A DNA stretch of 64,000 nucleotides from Platerodrilus igneus (Eukaryota; Arthropoda; Insecta; Coleoptera; Lycidae): NCBI GenBank assembly GCA_036346225.1, contig JARFIW010000139.1, positions 1,240,001 through 1,304,000 on the forward strand. The letters run 5' to 3'. Positions 24,392 through 36,985 of this stretch are shown piece by piece; position 1 is the first letter of the stretch; the number at the start of each line of letters is the position of its first letter. The translations under genes and the position numbers were made by a program. A model generated the notes under the pieces. It saw nothing but the letters and a program-made list of their open reading frames with translations, ran no database searches and was not told the origin of the DNA.

Positions 24392-25666
24392 AATGTGGAT
24401 CCTTGGTATGTGTCTCTTCGAGAAAAATTTTAGCTTTACCTGATGATTACCCACAATGGAAGGTAGAAGATAATTATGTATTTAAATTTCTTTCATCAAA
24501 TTTACCACTCTCGTCGAATGTAAGGGAATGGAAATATTTAGTCCCTAGATCACAGAAGGAAGAGGTTATTCGGATAAATCATGACCCTTCAGTGGCCGGT
24601 CATTTCGTTTTTTTAAACATTGGCACGCATACAAGAGAATTTTTATTGGCCAAAAATGCGTATTGATGTGTTGAAATTTTGTAAAAATTGTTTAACGTGT
24701 GGTGCACAGAAGGCATCGAATAGAGGACCCCTTGGTTTAATGGGAAAGGAAAAAGAAGTGAAGTTCCCCTTTCAGATTATCGCTATAGACCTTATGGGCC
24801 CATTTCCACGGTCCAAGGTTGGACACAAATGGTTATTAGTTATTGGTGATTGGTTCTCGAAATTTACGTTATTGTTTCCGTTACGTAGTGCGAAAGCGCA
24901 TATAATAGAACGTGTATTGGAGGAAAAAGTTTTTTTAGTTTATGGTGTTCCCAAATATATTATTTGTAATAATGGCTCACAATTTAGTGGTAGAAATTTC
25001 AAGGCAGTATGTGAAAAATATGACGTTCAAAAAATTTGGTTTAATGCAGTTTACTCTCCCCAATGTAATTTTGTAGAGAGGATAAATAGAACAGTCGGAA
25101 CAGCTATACGTTCGTATATTAAAGAACATGATACTTGGGACATAGAGTTACCCCAAATTCAGTATGCGATTAATTCTGCAAAACATCATGCCACTGGTTA
25201 TTCGCCAAATTTCTTAGTTTTTGGTAGGCATGTTCCTGTGTCTGGAAAATTTTATAGTCTTGATGTGGAACCCTCAGTTGATATTGATTTTATTTCTAGT
25301 GATAGACCTTCGTATGTGTCAGATCATAAAGGACTATTTGATATTTTTATAGACGTACAGAAAAGGTTACATTTAGCTTACATGCAGTCTAGTAATTCGT
25401 ATAATTTAAGGAGACGTAACATTTCTTTCGAAGTAGGTGACAAGGTTTGGAGGTCAAATAAAGTTCTTTCGAAAGCAAGTGATAAGTTTACAGCTAAGCT
25501 TGCGCCAAAATATGTTTTGAGCATTGTTAAAAAGAAGGTTTCGAATTTAATTTATGAATTGATTAATGAAAATGGTTCAAGGGCAGGCAGATGGCATGTT
25601 AAGGACTTAAAACCTTATTCAGAGTTCAATGGTGATGTTGAAAATGAGAACGTTTCTGAACATTAA
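24392..25666 (+). pseudogene. Ty3/gypsy integrase (frameshifted, catalytic Asp replaced)
   Basis: It would insert the element's cDNA into host DNA. The zinc-binding region has 'INHDPSVAGH' and 'NCLTCGAQK' (CX2C). It is split by a frame change at the T-run near 24608-24615, so it reads as two overlapping frames (24403-24666 and 24620-25666). In the catalytic core the first Asp is in AIDLMGPFPRSK. The second position reads IICNNGSQF, with Asn where the DDE enzyme needs Asp. The Glu is in NFVERINRT. The C-terminal part has an SH3-like 'EVGDKVWRSNKVLS' and ends with 'GRWHVKDLKPY'. The Asp-to-Asn change plus the frame break means no active enzyme. Confidence 0.9.
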
Positions 25667-26125
25667 TTAGTGTTGTTGATATATTTAATGGTTGATAGTA
25701 GGAATTATTTCTGTCTTATCTTTTAGTTAAGGATTTAAATATTGTATTGGAATACTGTTTGGTAGTCTAAAAATTTTAGATGTTGGATAAGAAGTATAAA
25801 AAGAATTTTTGTAGTGCAGTAAGGTTGATACTGGACTGTGCTGATATTGTTAGTTGCAAGTTATTCATTTGAGTCAAGATAAAAGTTACATGTTTCCGTT
25901 TGTCAAATGATTTCATTTGTCGTATAATTCTTTTGTTCAAGGTTATAAAGGAATGTTTAGGTATTTTTATGATTAAAGTGTTTGATAAATAAAGTTGTAT
26001 ATAGTTGGTCATTATTTTCTTTCGGATTTAAGATTAAGGTGTTTGATAATTATAATGGGAATCAAGTAGTTTGAGTCCATATTAAATATTGATTGGAGGT
26101 CAATATTGTTAGTAACTTTGATAGT

Positions 26126-26239
26126 TATGTTTAGTTTGAATATTGTGTAAGGTAGCAATGTTCTATGTTTAGTATGAATATTGTGTGAGATAGCAATGTT
26201 CTATGTTTAGTATGAATATTGTGTGAGATAGCAATGTTT
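26126..26239 (+). repeat. 38-bp tandem repeat, three copies
   Basis: Units start at 26126, 26164 and 26202 ('tatgtttagtWtgaatattg...gtagcaatgtt'). The second and third are identical over almost the whole unit. They lie in the interior, upstream of the 3' LTR. Confidence 0.9.
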
Positions 26240-26821
26240 TATTTTGTTCATTCATGCGTGAGTGAGATTTTTGAGAAGTAAGACGTGGTGACGTTTTACT
26301 TGTCTCTTCTGGGAAAGAGATATTTCTACATTTTGGTTGCATATACATGCGGTAGATTGCTGAACGTTAGTGATTTCAAGACTTGTTTGCTGTTTTGAAG
26401 TTATGTTTGTCGTGGATCTCAAAAGTAGTGAGAGTCCTTTTCTTCTTTTGTAAATATGTAAATTACGGTTAATATAGTAAAAATATGTTTGTCATGATAA
26501 TTTGATATTTTTATTAAAGAATTATAATACGGCAGTATTATATATTTTGTTGTTTAAGTTTCGAGTATAAATGAGTGATAAAATAACCCCGAATATGATT
26601 AAACGATAATGACATCCTACCGATTAAGACTTCCGAATTTGTCCCCTTGTGGCGTATAGTACGCGTAGTTACTCGTCACTCATTTTCAATTATGTTGTAT
26701 CTTAAGTGGTAATTTTGTTTTATTTTGTAAAATTAATAATAATAAGTTATGAATATGTAACAATAAATTCAAAAAAATTCTTCGTATTTATTCCAGAATT
26801 TTTTCTCTTAGAAAGAGGCAG

Positions 26822-28628
26822 TGTAGCAATTTTATTTTCCACCTAATATATATATCTGTATAATCAATCCTTTTATTAAATATTAAATAATATAATACAT
26901 TATAATGTTATCCAATCCACTTAATTTAATAATATCTATTGTCCAATAAATAACTAGTATTTAGTTCATGTTAAAAGTTAAATTCTACGGAGACAATATA
27001 AAAGCTTTTGTTTGGTATCCTTCTTAAAGCCCCCTCTACTCAATAACTGCAAGGTAAATTGTTACTGGGTAGCAACAAGCTCGGCTGGTACTTCTAACAC
27101 AGCTGGGGTTCAAGCAGGTCGATAATTGTTCTTAGGAGCGATGTCCGTGATTGATTTTTGGTGTTGGAAGCGTGCACGATGGAAGATTGCTCGTGGAAGC
27201 TATCTTCATAAATTGTTTTGGATGGTCCATTTGTTTGTTGAAACCAGTCGTGAAGAACGATGAAGTTTTTGTTAAAAGACCATTAGGAACATGTAACTTT
27301 GGGAATAATAATAATTTATTTTAAAATATATTGCAACGTAAATTATAAATAAGAAATTTTTCTGAATGGTATTCATGCGAAATTGAGGAAAACAATTCTA
27401 TTCTTGTATAATATGGAATCACATATATAAATTTATTCAAGTTAATTACAAACAACATCAGTTTTCTCGTGGTGAGAATTACTGCTGGAACATCTGTAAA
27501 TTGAAACGCAGATAATGGAAGCCAAGTGACGTGTTTCTCGTGTATGCAGCGCAGCTGTTCGTTTGGAATGGAATTTTCCGTTGTCATCACATATGTCAGC
27601 TTTCAAGCAAGTATTTAGGTGCAAATTGAGTTCTGGTATGTACAAAAATTATGTTCGTATGTTGTTTGAACTGTCGACGTAGTAACGAGATAAATTTTAC
27701 TTTATCCGACTTGTGTTAACTTTGAACAGGTCAAAGACAGACCTCACTTATATTTTTCGTAGTTATACGATATGAATCTGTAATTTGTTTCTACATAATT
27801 TTTTATTAACTCAATGAAACATCAGAAGATGTCACTACTAATTAAATAAAGTAAATTCTTACAACTTTAATTTTTAGAAATCAAATCTTTACATTTGATA
27901 TTTTATGAACAAGTTATCTGTAATTATTTACTGTGAAATTAAGGTAAATTTACCATAATTAACGCTTTCTATAAATAAGCAATTTTATGCTTTGTCAATT
28001 TGTTACATAAACCTCATTACATATTAATTGGTACGGATATATTCAGTACCATTGTAATTAACTCTTTCTAATTTAAATTAACTTATAAAGGAAGACATAT
28101 TTTTTGTAAAAAATTACATTATTGAATACCAGTTGAATAGATTCTTATTTTCGGACTAAAGACTATTTTTATTTAAGAGGAATGAAAGTCGATTCGGATT
28201 GTATTTAATTATTTTTGAGTTTGAATGCACAAACAGTGTTTTCTTTGTTTAATCTGTTCACAGGTGCAGTGCAGGATTGCTAAGGTTAAGGTCGAGCCAT
28301 AAGGTAAGACACTTTAAAGATTAGGTGGTCTTTAAAAATTATATAGCGGTTATAGGAGAAAGGTTTCCGCATTAGCCTTGTACAAGGGACTTGTATTAGG
28401 TCTTCTCAGTATAAAAAAATACGGTGGCGCCTTATTTTTATTATTAGTGGTTGCAATTACACCCCGACCCACAGCTCATTCTCTACCCAGAGCATATAAG
28501 TTCGACTAGCCGCTTTGCCTTTGAGATTTTCTCAACTTAGAGCCACCTTCCATCTTAATTTGCCGTGGGCTCCCTTTTTAATTATCGGAAATTCTCGTTA
28601 AACTAAAATCAGAATTTAAAAGGCTACA
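26822..28628 (+). repeat. 3' LTR (1807 bp)
   Basis: Partner of 21370-23174. The A/G-rich 'cttagaaagaggcag' immediately upstream (26807-26821) is in polypurine-tract position. Confidence 0.95.
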
Positions 28629-30641
28629 AGATAAGAAATAAAGCTTAAAAAAGTGTAGTGTAAGTACGTACAAACAATTAACAATTTTTGATAAGTTAAG
28701 GTAGTTAAATATGCGAAAAGAAATAGGCATATATGAAAATTGTAAGACGAATTGCATCAGATATTTGTGTATAATATGGAAAAGCGCATGGGCTGATAAC
28801 GGAGTAGCTGCAAGCAAACAACAATTACTTGAGAGGACGAGAATGTTACATCAGAAACTACTTTAAATAAAGAGACTTAATTGGTTAAGATTAGCGACGG
28901 GCTTGTAAGCCATGCCCACAGACGAAGTGGGATATCAATCATATATTAACATCGACATGATAACGAACTCAATTCTCAACTCAACAAATGCCGAGGTGCG
29001 TCACTTTGAACCTAAGAGCTACGCGTAAGTATAATATTTGAAAGCGAAAATTGTTTAAGTGACAGATAGTGCGACGAAGATGAAAATTACTATTGCCGAT
29101 TAAACGTAAGTAGATTTTGGGGAATTTATTTAAACTAATATATAATAATAATAATAGGGCTCTGTGTCTGAGGCCGGTGAGAATAAATTACAAGTCTGAG
29201 TCTGGGAAGAATAATAATCCAATTCTGAGGCTGGTGAGAATAAGTCTAAGTTTGAAGACAATAATTCAAATAATACAATAATTTAAATAATATTCTGAGG
29301 CTGCGTGTGGATAGATAATCTTTAAAATAGGTATATAATAATTCTGAATTGGTGGAGAATAATTTTGATCCAAATGGATGGTATAATGCATGGAAAATAC
29401 TAGTTGATAATAGATGCGTCGATAATTTTGGTTGCGAGAAGGAAATAACGAAGTAAACAGACCAGGTTAGATCTTTTAATTTTAAAACATTTTTTTCTAT
29501 TTGAATTTAAATATTGAATATTGAATTTGCTTAATTAATGTGACGGAGTCAACAACAAACTTGCATACGTAGAAAGTACGTAAAATGATAAAGGGGTTTT
29601 GAACGTTCCAGGCTTCTTTTTATAAAAACAATAGGTTTTTTGGTGACTTTAGATTGATTAAAAAGCATATGATTTTTGAGATAAATAAGATTTACAACAT
29701 TAATTGATTGAAAAGTGTATTTTAAATAATTTACAAAACCTGTACATAATATTTGTTTTCATTATATGGAATTGAATCAACTTCATTTTATGATTCAAAT
29801 AAAAGCTAGTCGAGGCCGAATGATAAAAGTTAGTGGGAGTGTAATTTGATAATTTAAAAAGAGAGGAGTCGAGTAGAATACGCCATTGATATCGAGTAAG
29901 GCGTTATCACATCAAGTTTTGTTATTGGTCGACACAAGGTCGGTCCACGATAATATCCTGTTAGTTCTAGTTAGTTCATAGCATATTTATATGGCCGCCC
30001 AAACGATGGGGCACAAATAATTGTGAGAGTATCATAGCAATATACATATATGAAGTCGAAGAGAAATCTTTATTTTCTTTAATTTTATTAACGCAAATGA
30101 TAATATTTTTTATTAGCATTCTTAAATGCTAATATTTTTTATTAGCATTCTTATCCTTCGCAGAAGTCTATGTCTATGTATACGTTCACAATTTGAAGCT
30201 GTGTTACTTCCAACTTAACTTGCTTTAAGTCAATATGTGACATTTCTCTTTTCTTGTAATGCATGCTAACCGCGGAAAAGTTTCGTTCCCACAATGCAAC
30301 ATATTTTAACTATGCTGAATAAAAAATTGTTTATGTAAAAGTCATGTATTTTTTTGTGATCGGTATTGTTTTGCAATGAGCGATTTTACATCTTCTTGGA
30401 CGTCAACCCTTGTCTTAGATATAGCTTTACATTGTAGCGGTTTCTGCGTTTCTTACGCATTAATTTATTTCATTGATGTATGTTCTGTAGTTTTGTTCCC
30501 GCGTATTATTTTAATCCTAATTTTTAATCTCACTCTCCTACATACTTACAATTCGTGTATCACATATAACGACGTTTTTATTAATGAATAGTATATTGTT
30601 TACATGTTGATACGGTTTATGCGGTTTTATTGTCAATCAAT
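28629..30641. other. Gene-free stretch with degenerate minisatellite
   Basis: 29150-29320 contains irregular repeats of 'tctgaggctggtgagaataa'-like units. 30096-30153 is a 29-bp exact-length duplication of 'aatgNtaatattttttatta...'. No coding region was recognised. Confidence 0.55.
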
Positions 30642-31195
30642 GTAGTACCTTCGGATGGAGCATTGGAAAATCACATGTTAGGTTTAATTGTTAAGCAGGC
30701 GACTCCGTGGCGTAGTTGGTATGTGTGTGACTCTACACCCAAGGTTCCGGGTTCGCATCTTGACACGGTCCGCTTGAAAAATGTTAAGCGAGCATTTTTC
30801 ATAAAAACACACCCTCGTTCGGATGAGAGGTAAAATGGAGGTTCCGTGTGTGTGTTGTCACGCACGTTAAAGATCCCTACCTTGTTTGGTACAGCAAGGG
30901 TTCGGCAAAATTCTCAATTTTCCAGTTAAAAAAAAACTCGCTTCCTGGCCAACATAGTACCTTCGGGTGGAGCATTGCAAAATCACATGTAGGGTTTTAT
31001 TGTCAAGCCCAAGGTCCTGAGTTCGATTACTGACCCGGACCGCTTAAAAATGTTAGGCGAGCATTTTTCACAAAAATTCGCCCTCGTTTGGATGAGAAGT
31101 AAAATGGAGATCCCGTGTGTGTTTGTTGTCACGCGCGTTAAAGATCCCTACCTTGCTTGATATAGCAAGGGTAGGGTAAAATCCAAAAAGGTTTT
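30642..31195 (+). mobile_element. Tandem tRNA-derived SINE cluster
   Basis: A SINE 3' part (30642-30690) is followed by a complete head-body unit (about 30698-30995). This has A-box 'tggcgtagttggtatgtg' (30709-30726) and B-box 'gggttcgcatc' (30749-30759). A second unit follows to ~31195 with a B-box-like 'gagttcgattactg' but no A-box. All units share 'gcgagcatttttca', 'cgttaaagatccctacctt' and 'tagtaccttcgg'. A Pol III promoter could be active only in the middle unit. The family is the same as 8600-8880. Confidence 0.8.
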
Positions 31196-34116
31196 TATTG
31201 TCGTGACGTTTATCCTAATTAACAGTATTACGTACTTTATTTTATTTTATTAAACGTACCAATTTATTTTAAGAAAATTCATTTTTATTGCTTTTGATTA
31301 TACTAACTGCCCTAATTGAAATTATATTTTCTATTATACTATTAACGTTCATTGTTTGTTGAGTTTTAAGCTGCCATCCAAATTTAATATTTATACCTTC
31401 TTGTCTGATTTATATGTAAAGTTACGCGAACGTGTTATAAAGATTAAATCTTTATTACCAGAAACTTTTTAAAACTGACGTGCATCGTCATGATAAGAAA
31501 ATCAAAAGTTGTCATAAAGAAAAAAACGAAAGCAGTGACCCTATTAAAAAGTTTATTTGCAACCCTAATAAATGAATACTTGATTTACCAAGCTTACGGC
31601 GTTTTCACAGCAGTTCATACTTCTTAAACGTACTCAAAGCTCCGCATTTCAATAAAATAAAAATAAGTGGGTAAACTCAACAATTTTAATACCAAAGTAA
31701 AAAATTTCCTTAAAAAGAGGAGTAGAAGACCGCCTAAGTGGATGCCAAAATTGTATTTAAAATCTCGTTCGTTATCTTTTGTACATTTTATTTTTGTATC
31801 TGCTACCCAAGGGTTATAACTTAAAACAACTTTTGTACTATGGCTTTTATATTATAAGTGTATTTAATTTGCATTTTAGGTGTCATGAACCAAACGGAGG
31901 TTTGATTATTACTTAAAATTTCGTTATAGTCGAATTAAAGCTTTTCTATTCCAAGTAAATCCATTAATAATGTGCAATTTTTATTTATTTTGCTCATTTG
32001 ATTGGCTTTAGTAAAGTAATCTAAACATCTACAAAAGTTTTGTTTTTCCTGGTACTTCCATCATTAATATTTATTATCACAACAGTGAATTTTTGATGTA
32101 AACAAACTTTCTAACAAACTTCAAGGCTTTATTTTTATTACTGTTACATTTGATACTTGATACTATCACTGTCCAATGTCAAAATACTTTGGAATTGAGT
32201 AGTAAGTGAGAACATGCAGACTTAAGCTTTTGCGTACAAAAAATTTTTCTAAATATTTTTGCAAGCATTAACTGAAGATACGTATTGGTAATCTCGTAGA
32301 AGTTGTACATTGTACAAACATCAGTAATTAAGCACTGGAGCTTGGTCTACAATATCATTCTTTGGAATATAATTATGGAGAAACTAAGAAAATGACTTGC
32401 CAAGGAAAAGAAGTAGATAGAGCAGAAAATAATTTTAAACAGCGTAGTACTGCTTAGCGCAATCTGAGCAATTAAAAAAGTTAACCAAGAGCGAGTCGAG
32501 CTCGCACTATTAGGGTTCCCTACCAATACTACGGTGAACAATCAATAAACCAAATTAAGCTGTTTTTAGTTTTTATGTATATTTAAATCCTATTCAAATT
32601 TGATTGTGATAACTGAAAAATGAATATATTGTCCCACATTGTAAATACGTTGTCTATTACTGTGTTTAAAAAAAATTTTTCCAGCACGTATTACACTGTC
32701 AAAAAACCAGCAGTTTTCCGATAATCTATGACTCAATAGCTACTATCCCTATTAAAATCAAAATTTTAGCTTCGTAAATGTAGGAGAACAGAATCTAAAA
32801 ATATTATTTCTATTTTCTGACTGTCGATATATGTGCGCCCCATAAAACCTAGCATTCTGCTACATTTCAAATTCCCGCGATACATAGTTTTCGAGAAAAA
32901 CCTCTGTGACAGACGGACGGACAGATACAAGAGTGATCTTATAAGGGTTCGGTTTTACCTTATAAAATACAGCCCTAAAAATGAAACCGCGTTAATGATC
33001 GAGAATTCAAATTTGGAGATACCTCTTTAAGTTAGAGGTGAATCATAAATGGGCACTAACTGCAGAACTAGTAATAGAAGTAACTCTCATAATAAACACT
33101 AGTATAGGGAACTAAATCTATTTTTGCAAAAAACGCACTTGCTTTACATTCTGAAGAAGCGAGGATAATAGTTTTCCCTATAATGGTTAAAGACCCGTAA
33201 ATTAATTTATTTTTACATTTTTTATTGCATTTCACAACCATTGAAAAAATTATATCTAAGAATTTCACATTCGCATCTTTTAGGAATCATGTATTAAAGC
33301 GTTATTATAGAGATTTAGTATTCATTAATTCAAATAACGCATCGGTTGAATGTTTAAAGTTGGTATTCACGGTGTTTTAATTCTAAGAAGCCGGCGTATC
33401 AAGTGGCACCGACTTGAAGCAAGCAAAACTTGACTTTATGTAAACATCTCGAGAATTTGTAAAGTTCAATGTTACCTTTTTCAAAAAACATGTCGTGGTT
33501 TTTATTAAATTCGTTAAAGAACCAACTGCAGGTTCCCTAAGTGCTTACCGTCATCTTTTATCGAAACTCTATAAGGAGAAGCCGCATTGAAAAATGGGAT
33601 TTGCTTCTTCGTTTCTTACTTTGTTTAGATGAAGATACATTATTACATTATTTTGTAATATGAAAGATAGTGCAATATATGAAGTTTCAAGTAAAGATTG
33701 GTATAAAATTCCTCTTCATTTTTTAATACATTAGTAAAAAAAGGTACACATAATTTAACATTTAGAACATTTATGAACTTGTTAATCAAATAAAAACAGT
33801 CAAAATAGATAGTAACGATTTTCAAGATAAATTTTAAAAATACAATACCTGCTACTCTTCGCAGTCAGACGTATCAATATACAGGAACCAAAAAAAGTAA
33901 AAATAGGAGGTTTGAACCGTACTGTAATATACATGAATATTTATGATTTTGTTGTTAGTAGTACGATTAACTTTAATAATATTTGTTTAATAATAATAAA
34001 AACCTTTAAGTGTACAAAAAGCAAAACATCTTGTCCAGTGAGGTTAAGTGTGCCTAAGGTGAAATTGTAAAAAAATTCAGAGAAATAAAACGTTTTTCAA
34101 TTGAAAAAAAGAATTG
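31196..34116. other. Gene-free AT-rich stretch
   Basis: Nothing beyond short chance frames. No repeats shared with the rest of the window were noticed. Confidence 0.55.
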
Positions 34117-35159
34117 AATTATTATTATTATTATTATCTCTTTATTCACAGATTTAAATATCTGGGATTAATACATTAGTGGACAAAGTCAAACTAAAGT
34201 AACAATTTCTGCTTATGCTATGAATGTTGTAAAAATCTTCTGGTGATGGCGGTTGTACTAATTATTACACTTTTTTGTATTTGCAGGTGAATATCTTTGT
34301 CAATGCGTAGTAACTTTAAACTATCAAAAAAACTTTTAGGTGTAACTCCTGTTGCTGAGATGATCACTGGTACAATTTTAACGATGTTTTCTTTCCACAT
34401 GTTCTCTATTTCATGTGCCAAAGCTTGATATTTTTCGCACTTTTCTTTGTATTTCTTCTTTAAATTTTGTGTCAGTGGAATTGCTACATCAATAATATAT
34501 GTTTCTCGTGAATCATGGATTTTAAGTACGATGTCTGGTTTATTATGTAGTAAACGTTTATCAGTTGTAATTTGTCTGTTCCAATAAAGAGTCTGTCGGC
34601 TGTTCGTTAAAACCTGTTGTGGATTGTATTTGAAGTAGGGTGTGTATTGGGATATCAATTTATATTTCAAGGCTAATTCTTGATGTATTATCTTGCATAT
34701 TGCATCGTGTCTATAGATATAGTCAAGAGGTGCTAATGTACTGCATCCTGCAATTATATGATCCGTTGTTTCTCTTTCTGATTGACATAATCTGCAATTA
34801 TCATTTTCTATTGTAGGATCCTTTATGATGTATTTCAAATAATTTTTTGTTTTAATTACTTGATCTTGGATTGCAATCATAAAGCCTTCAGTTTCCGCAT
34901 AAGTATTTCCCTTTTTAAGCCATTCATTTGATTTCAATTTATCTACGTTGGTTTCTTGTAACTGGTTAAAGAATCGTTCGTGTAGTTCTTTGCTTGACCA
35001 TTTTGTTTGTTTAGCAACACTATCTTCAACTTTGTCCAATGGATGAAAATTTTTTGTACTTAAATGAAGTGGTGTTATGTTCTTATCTGTTATTACGATA
35101 GAGTAATATAGTAAACTCGTTTCTTTCTTTAGTAAAAAGTATTCTCTGATTTTATGTAT

Positions 35160-35199
<40 letters not shown>

Positions 35200-35216
35200 T
35201 TCATTATTATTGTTAT
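34117..35216 (-). mobile_element. R4/Dong-type LINE 3' fragment inside an ATT/TAA array
   Basis: The fragment covers only the C-terminal CCHC-endonuclease part and 3' UTR. It is flanked on its 3' side by (ATT)n at 34117-34137 and on its 5' side by (ATT)n at about 35161-35216. This is the pattern expected if a 5'-truncated element inserted into a TAA microsatellite and split it. Confidence 0.8.
34218..35157 (-). CDS. R4/Dong-type LINE ORF C-terminus: CCHC knuckle and restriction-like endonuclease
   Basis: The open frame continues into the microsatellite upstream (to 35252), where it merely translates ATT/AAT repeats into Ile/Asn, so only residues after about 32 are LINE protein. The zinc knuckle CX2CX8HX4C (CRLCQSERETTDHIIAGC) lies near 34740-34795. 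The endonuclease blocks NKPDIVLK and YIIDVAIP lie near 34480-34545. 'KKYKEKCEKYQALAHEIENMW' belongs to the same nuclease fold. This half is uninterrupted, unlike the copy at 2.3-4.8 kb, and the two proteins align across knuckle and nuclease. With no RT in this copy it cannot move itself. Confidence 0.85.
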
Positions 35217-35654
35217 TGTGACTACTAAAATCCGTTCTGAATTGACGTGCACCTTGAAGTAGTTCTAGATTACTAGAACGAGTAGAAAGGCTTCAAAATT
35301 CCAGTTATCTAAAGTGCCAAACTATAAGTTTAATCAAATTAGTGGAGTCTTTAGTGAGGAACCAGACTAAGACAGGTCCACGAAAGAGAGCAGCAGCTCC
35401 TTCGATACTTTGAGTGGCAGAGACCATAGGGGTCGGTAAGGCATTTTAAGATACACTACTGCGATGTGGAAGGTAACGAGGAACCACCAAATTACCTCCC
35501 AAGTACACAGCGTACTTAAATTGATATTTAAGATAATGGCATCCTCTGAGGTAAAAATTCAGGAGAACAGTACCCCATTTGGATCTCCGAGAGGGGACTA
35601 CTTCGTAAAATGTCATAGGAAAGTATAAAAAAAGAGTTGTGAACATTCTGCGAT

Positions 35655-36440
35655 TCGGAGAGTGGAATGTCAGAAGTATGTAACAAGTAGGTAAACCAGA
35701 GAACTTGAAAATTAAAATGGATAGGTTAGCATTAGACATAGTAGGAATCAGCGAAGTTCGGTGGCCAGAAGCGGGAGATTTTTGGAAGAGACTTTAGAAT
35801 AATTCACACAGAATCAGAAGAAGGAAATTTGCGTGTGGGAATAGTTATGCGAAAAAAACATAGGACATTGTGTAGGAGACTACCTACAAAAGAACGAAAG
35901 AGTACTCATGGTTAGATTAGAATCTAAACCGGTAAATACAGTAATAATACAAGTATACATACCCACCTCTAGCTACAGTGAGGAAGAGGTAGAGGCGATC
36001 TACAAAGATATCAAAGAGATATTAAGGTATGTAAAAGGACATGAAAATTTAATAATTACGGGAGACATTAATGCTTTGGTAAATGAGGGTAGGAGGGGTA
36101 GTAGGTTTATTTGGTTTAGGGACGAGAAACGGCAGAGGAAATAGGCTGGTAGAGTTTTGCGACAAGAACAATTTAACCACCATAAACACATTATTCCAAC
36201 ATCATGCTAGAAGACGATACACGTGGAAGATGCCAAGAGGTATAGGAAGGTATCACATAGATTCTTGTTAGACAACGGTTTAAGAATCAAGTAAAAGACT
36301 GTAGAAGCTACCCAGAAGCAGATGTAGACACTGACCACAACATCGTAATTATGAAGATCGATCTGAAATTTAAAAATTTAACAAAAAGAAACGGGAAAAG
36401 ACACATTGACTTTGAGAAACTAAAAGATAAGGATTGTTGG
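35655..36440 (+). pseudogene. LINE apurinic-like endonuclease (broken)
   Basis: APE-family nuclease that would nick target DNA. Blocks seen in shifting frames: GEWNVRSM near 35660, KMDRLALDIVGISEVRW near 35715, VNTVIIQVYIPTS at 35930, ENLIITGDINALV near 36045 (functional relatives usually have GDFNAxxG) and TDHNIVIMKI near 36335. At least three frame changes and a stop after 'RSM' separate them. Confidence 0.75.
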
Positions 36441-36985
36441 AATTTACTTCCCAACAGAATTTGTGACTCACTCTTTCCGTTCAACAAAAAGGGTATTCTA
36501 TAACCATTACCTGCGATCCCTTGCATTCCTAATAAAACCGGAATGTCATTCTTTCACCAACCACCGTGGTTGTTGTTCGCACGCGATGGTCAAGTAAAAT
36601 TCCTTTTATTTTCATGTACGATTTAATTTACAATAGTATAAAGTCAATTTCAGAAGATAAGTGAATGCAAGTTTGATCCTTCCATTAAAGACTACCTATT
36701 GTAATTAACATAGTAAGTACTTCTTCTTATGTATATAGAGATTGGATTTTGCTCCTGTGTTTAACCTATTGTTCATTGGATTTCAACGAGTTTTTATTTG
36801 TGTAATATACCTGTAACCAAGTTCATTGCCTTTATCTATATTGACAAGAAATAAGTATTTCTACAACCTTTAAAAAAAGGGACAAAATTATACAGTTCTA
36901 TTGGATTTATACAGTTGCTTCCAAGGATTCAGATAATCAAATTGAATTCCTATTATGGTCACGAGTCGTTAGTATGCGACCACAT
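36440..36985. other. Unidentified ~0.55-kb insertion inside the LINE
   Basis: LINE coding similarity stops after 'HIDFEKLKDK' near 36435 and resumes near 36985 (HERFEKSQM). The intervening DNA has no recognisable protein. Its ends show no clear inverted repeats or duplication by eye. Confidence 0.45.

Larger units (their letters stand above)
21370..28628 (+). mobile_element. LTR retrotransposon with 1.8-kb LTRs and deleted gag-pol
   Basis: Two nearly identical direct repeats of about 1.8 kb, each starting TGTAGCAA and ending GGCTACA, flank a 3.65-kb interior. A 4-bp target duplication AGAT lies at 21366-21369 and 28629-28632. The interior holds a short gag start, a region of small repeats and a Ty3/gypsy integrase. 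Protease, RT and RNase H are missing. 'tagcgcccagcgtg' just inside the 5' LTR (23177-23190) is in primer-binding-site position. The near-identity of the LTRs argues for recent insertion of an already defective copy, mobilised in trans. Confidence 0.92.

Noticed and set aside
35158..35252. N-terminal 32 codons of the minus-strand frame at 34218-35252
   Set aside because: They translate the ATT/AAT microsatellite into poly-Ile/Asn. The LINE protein begins only after it.
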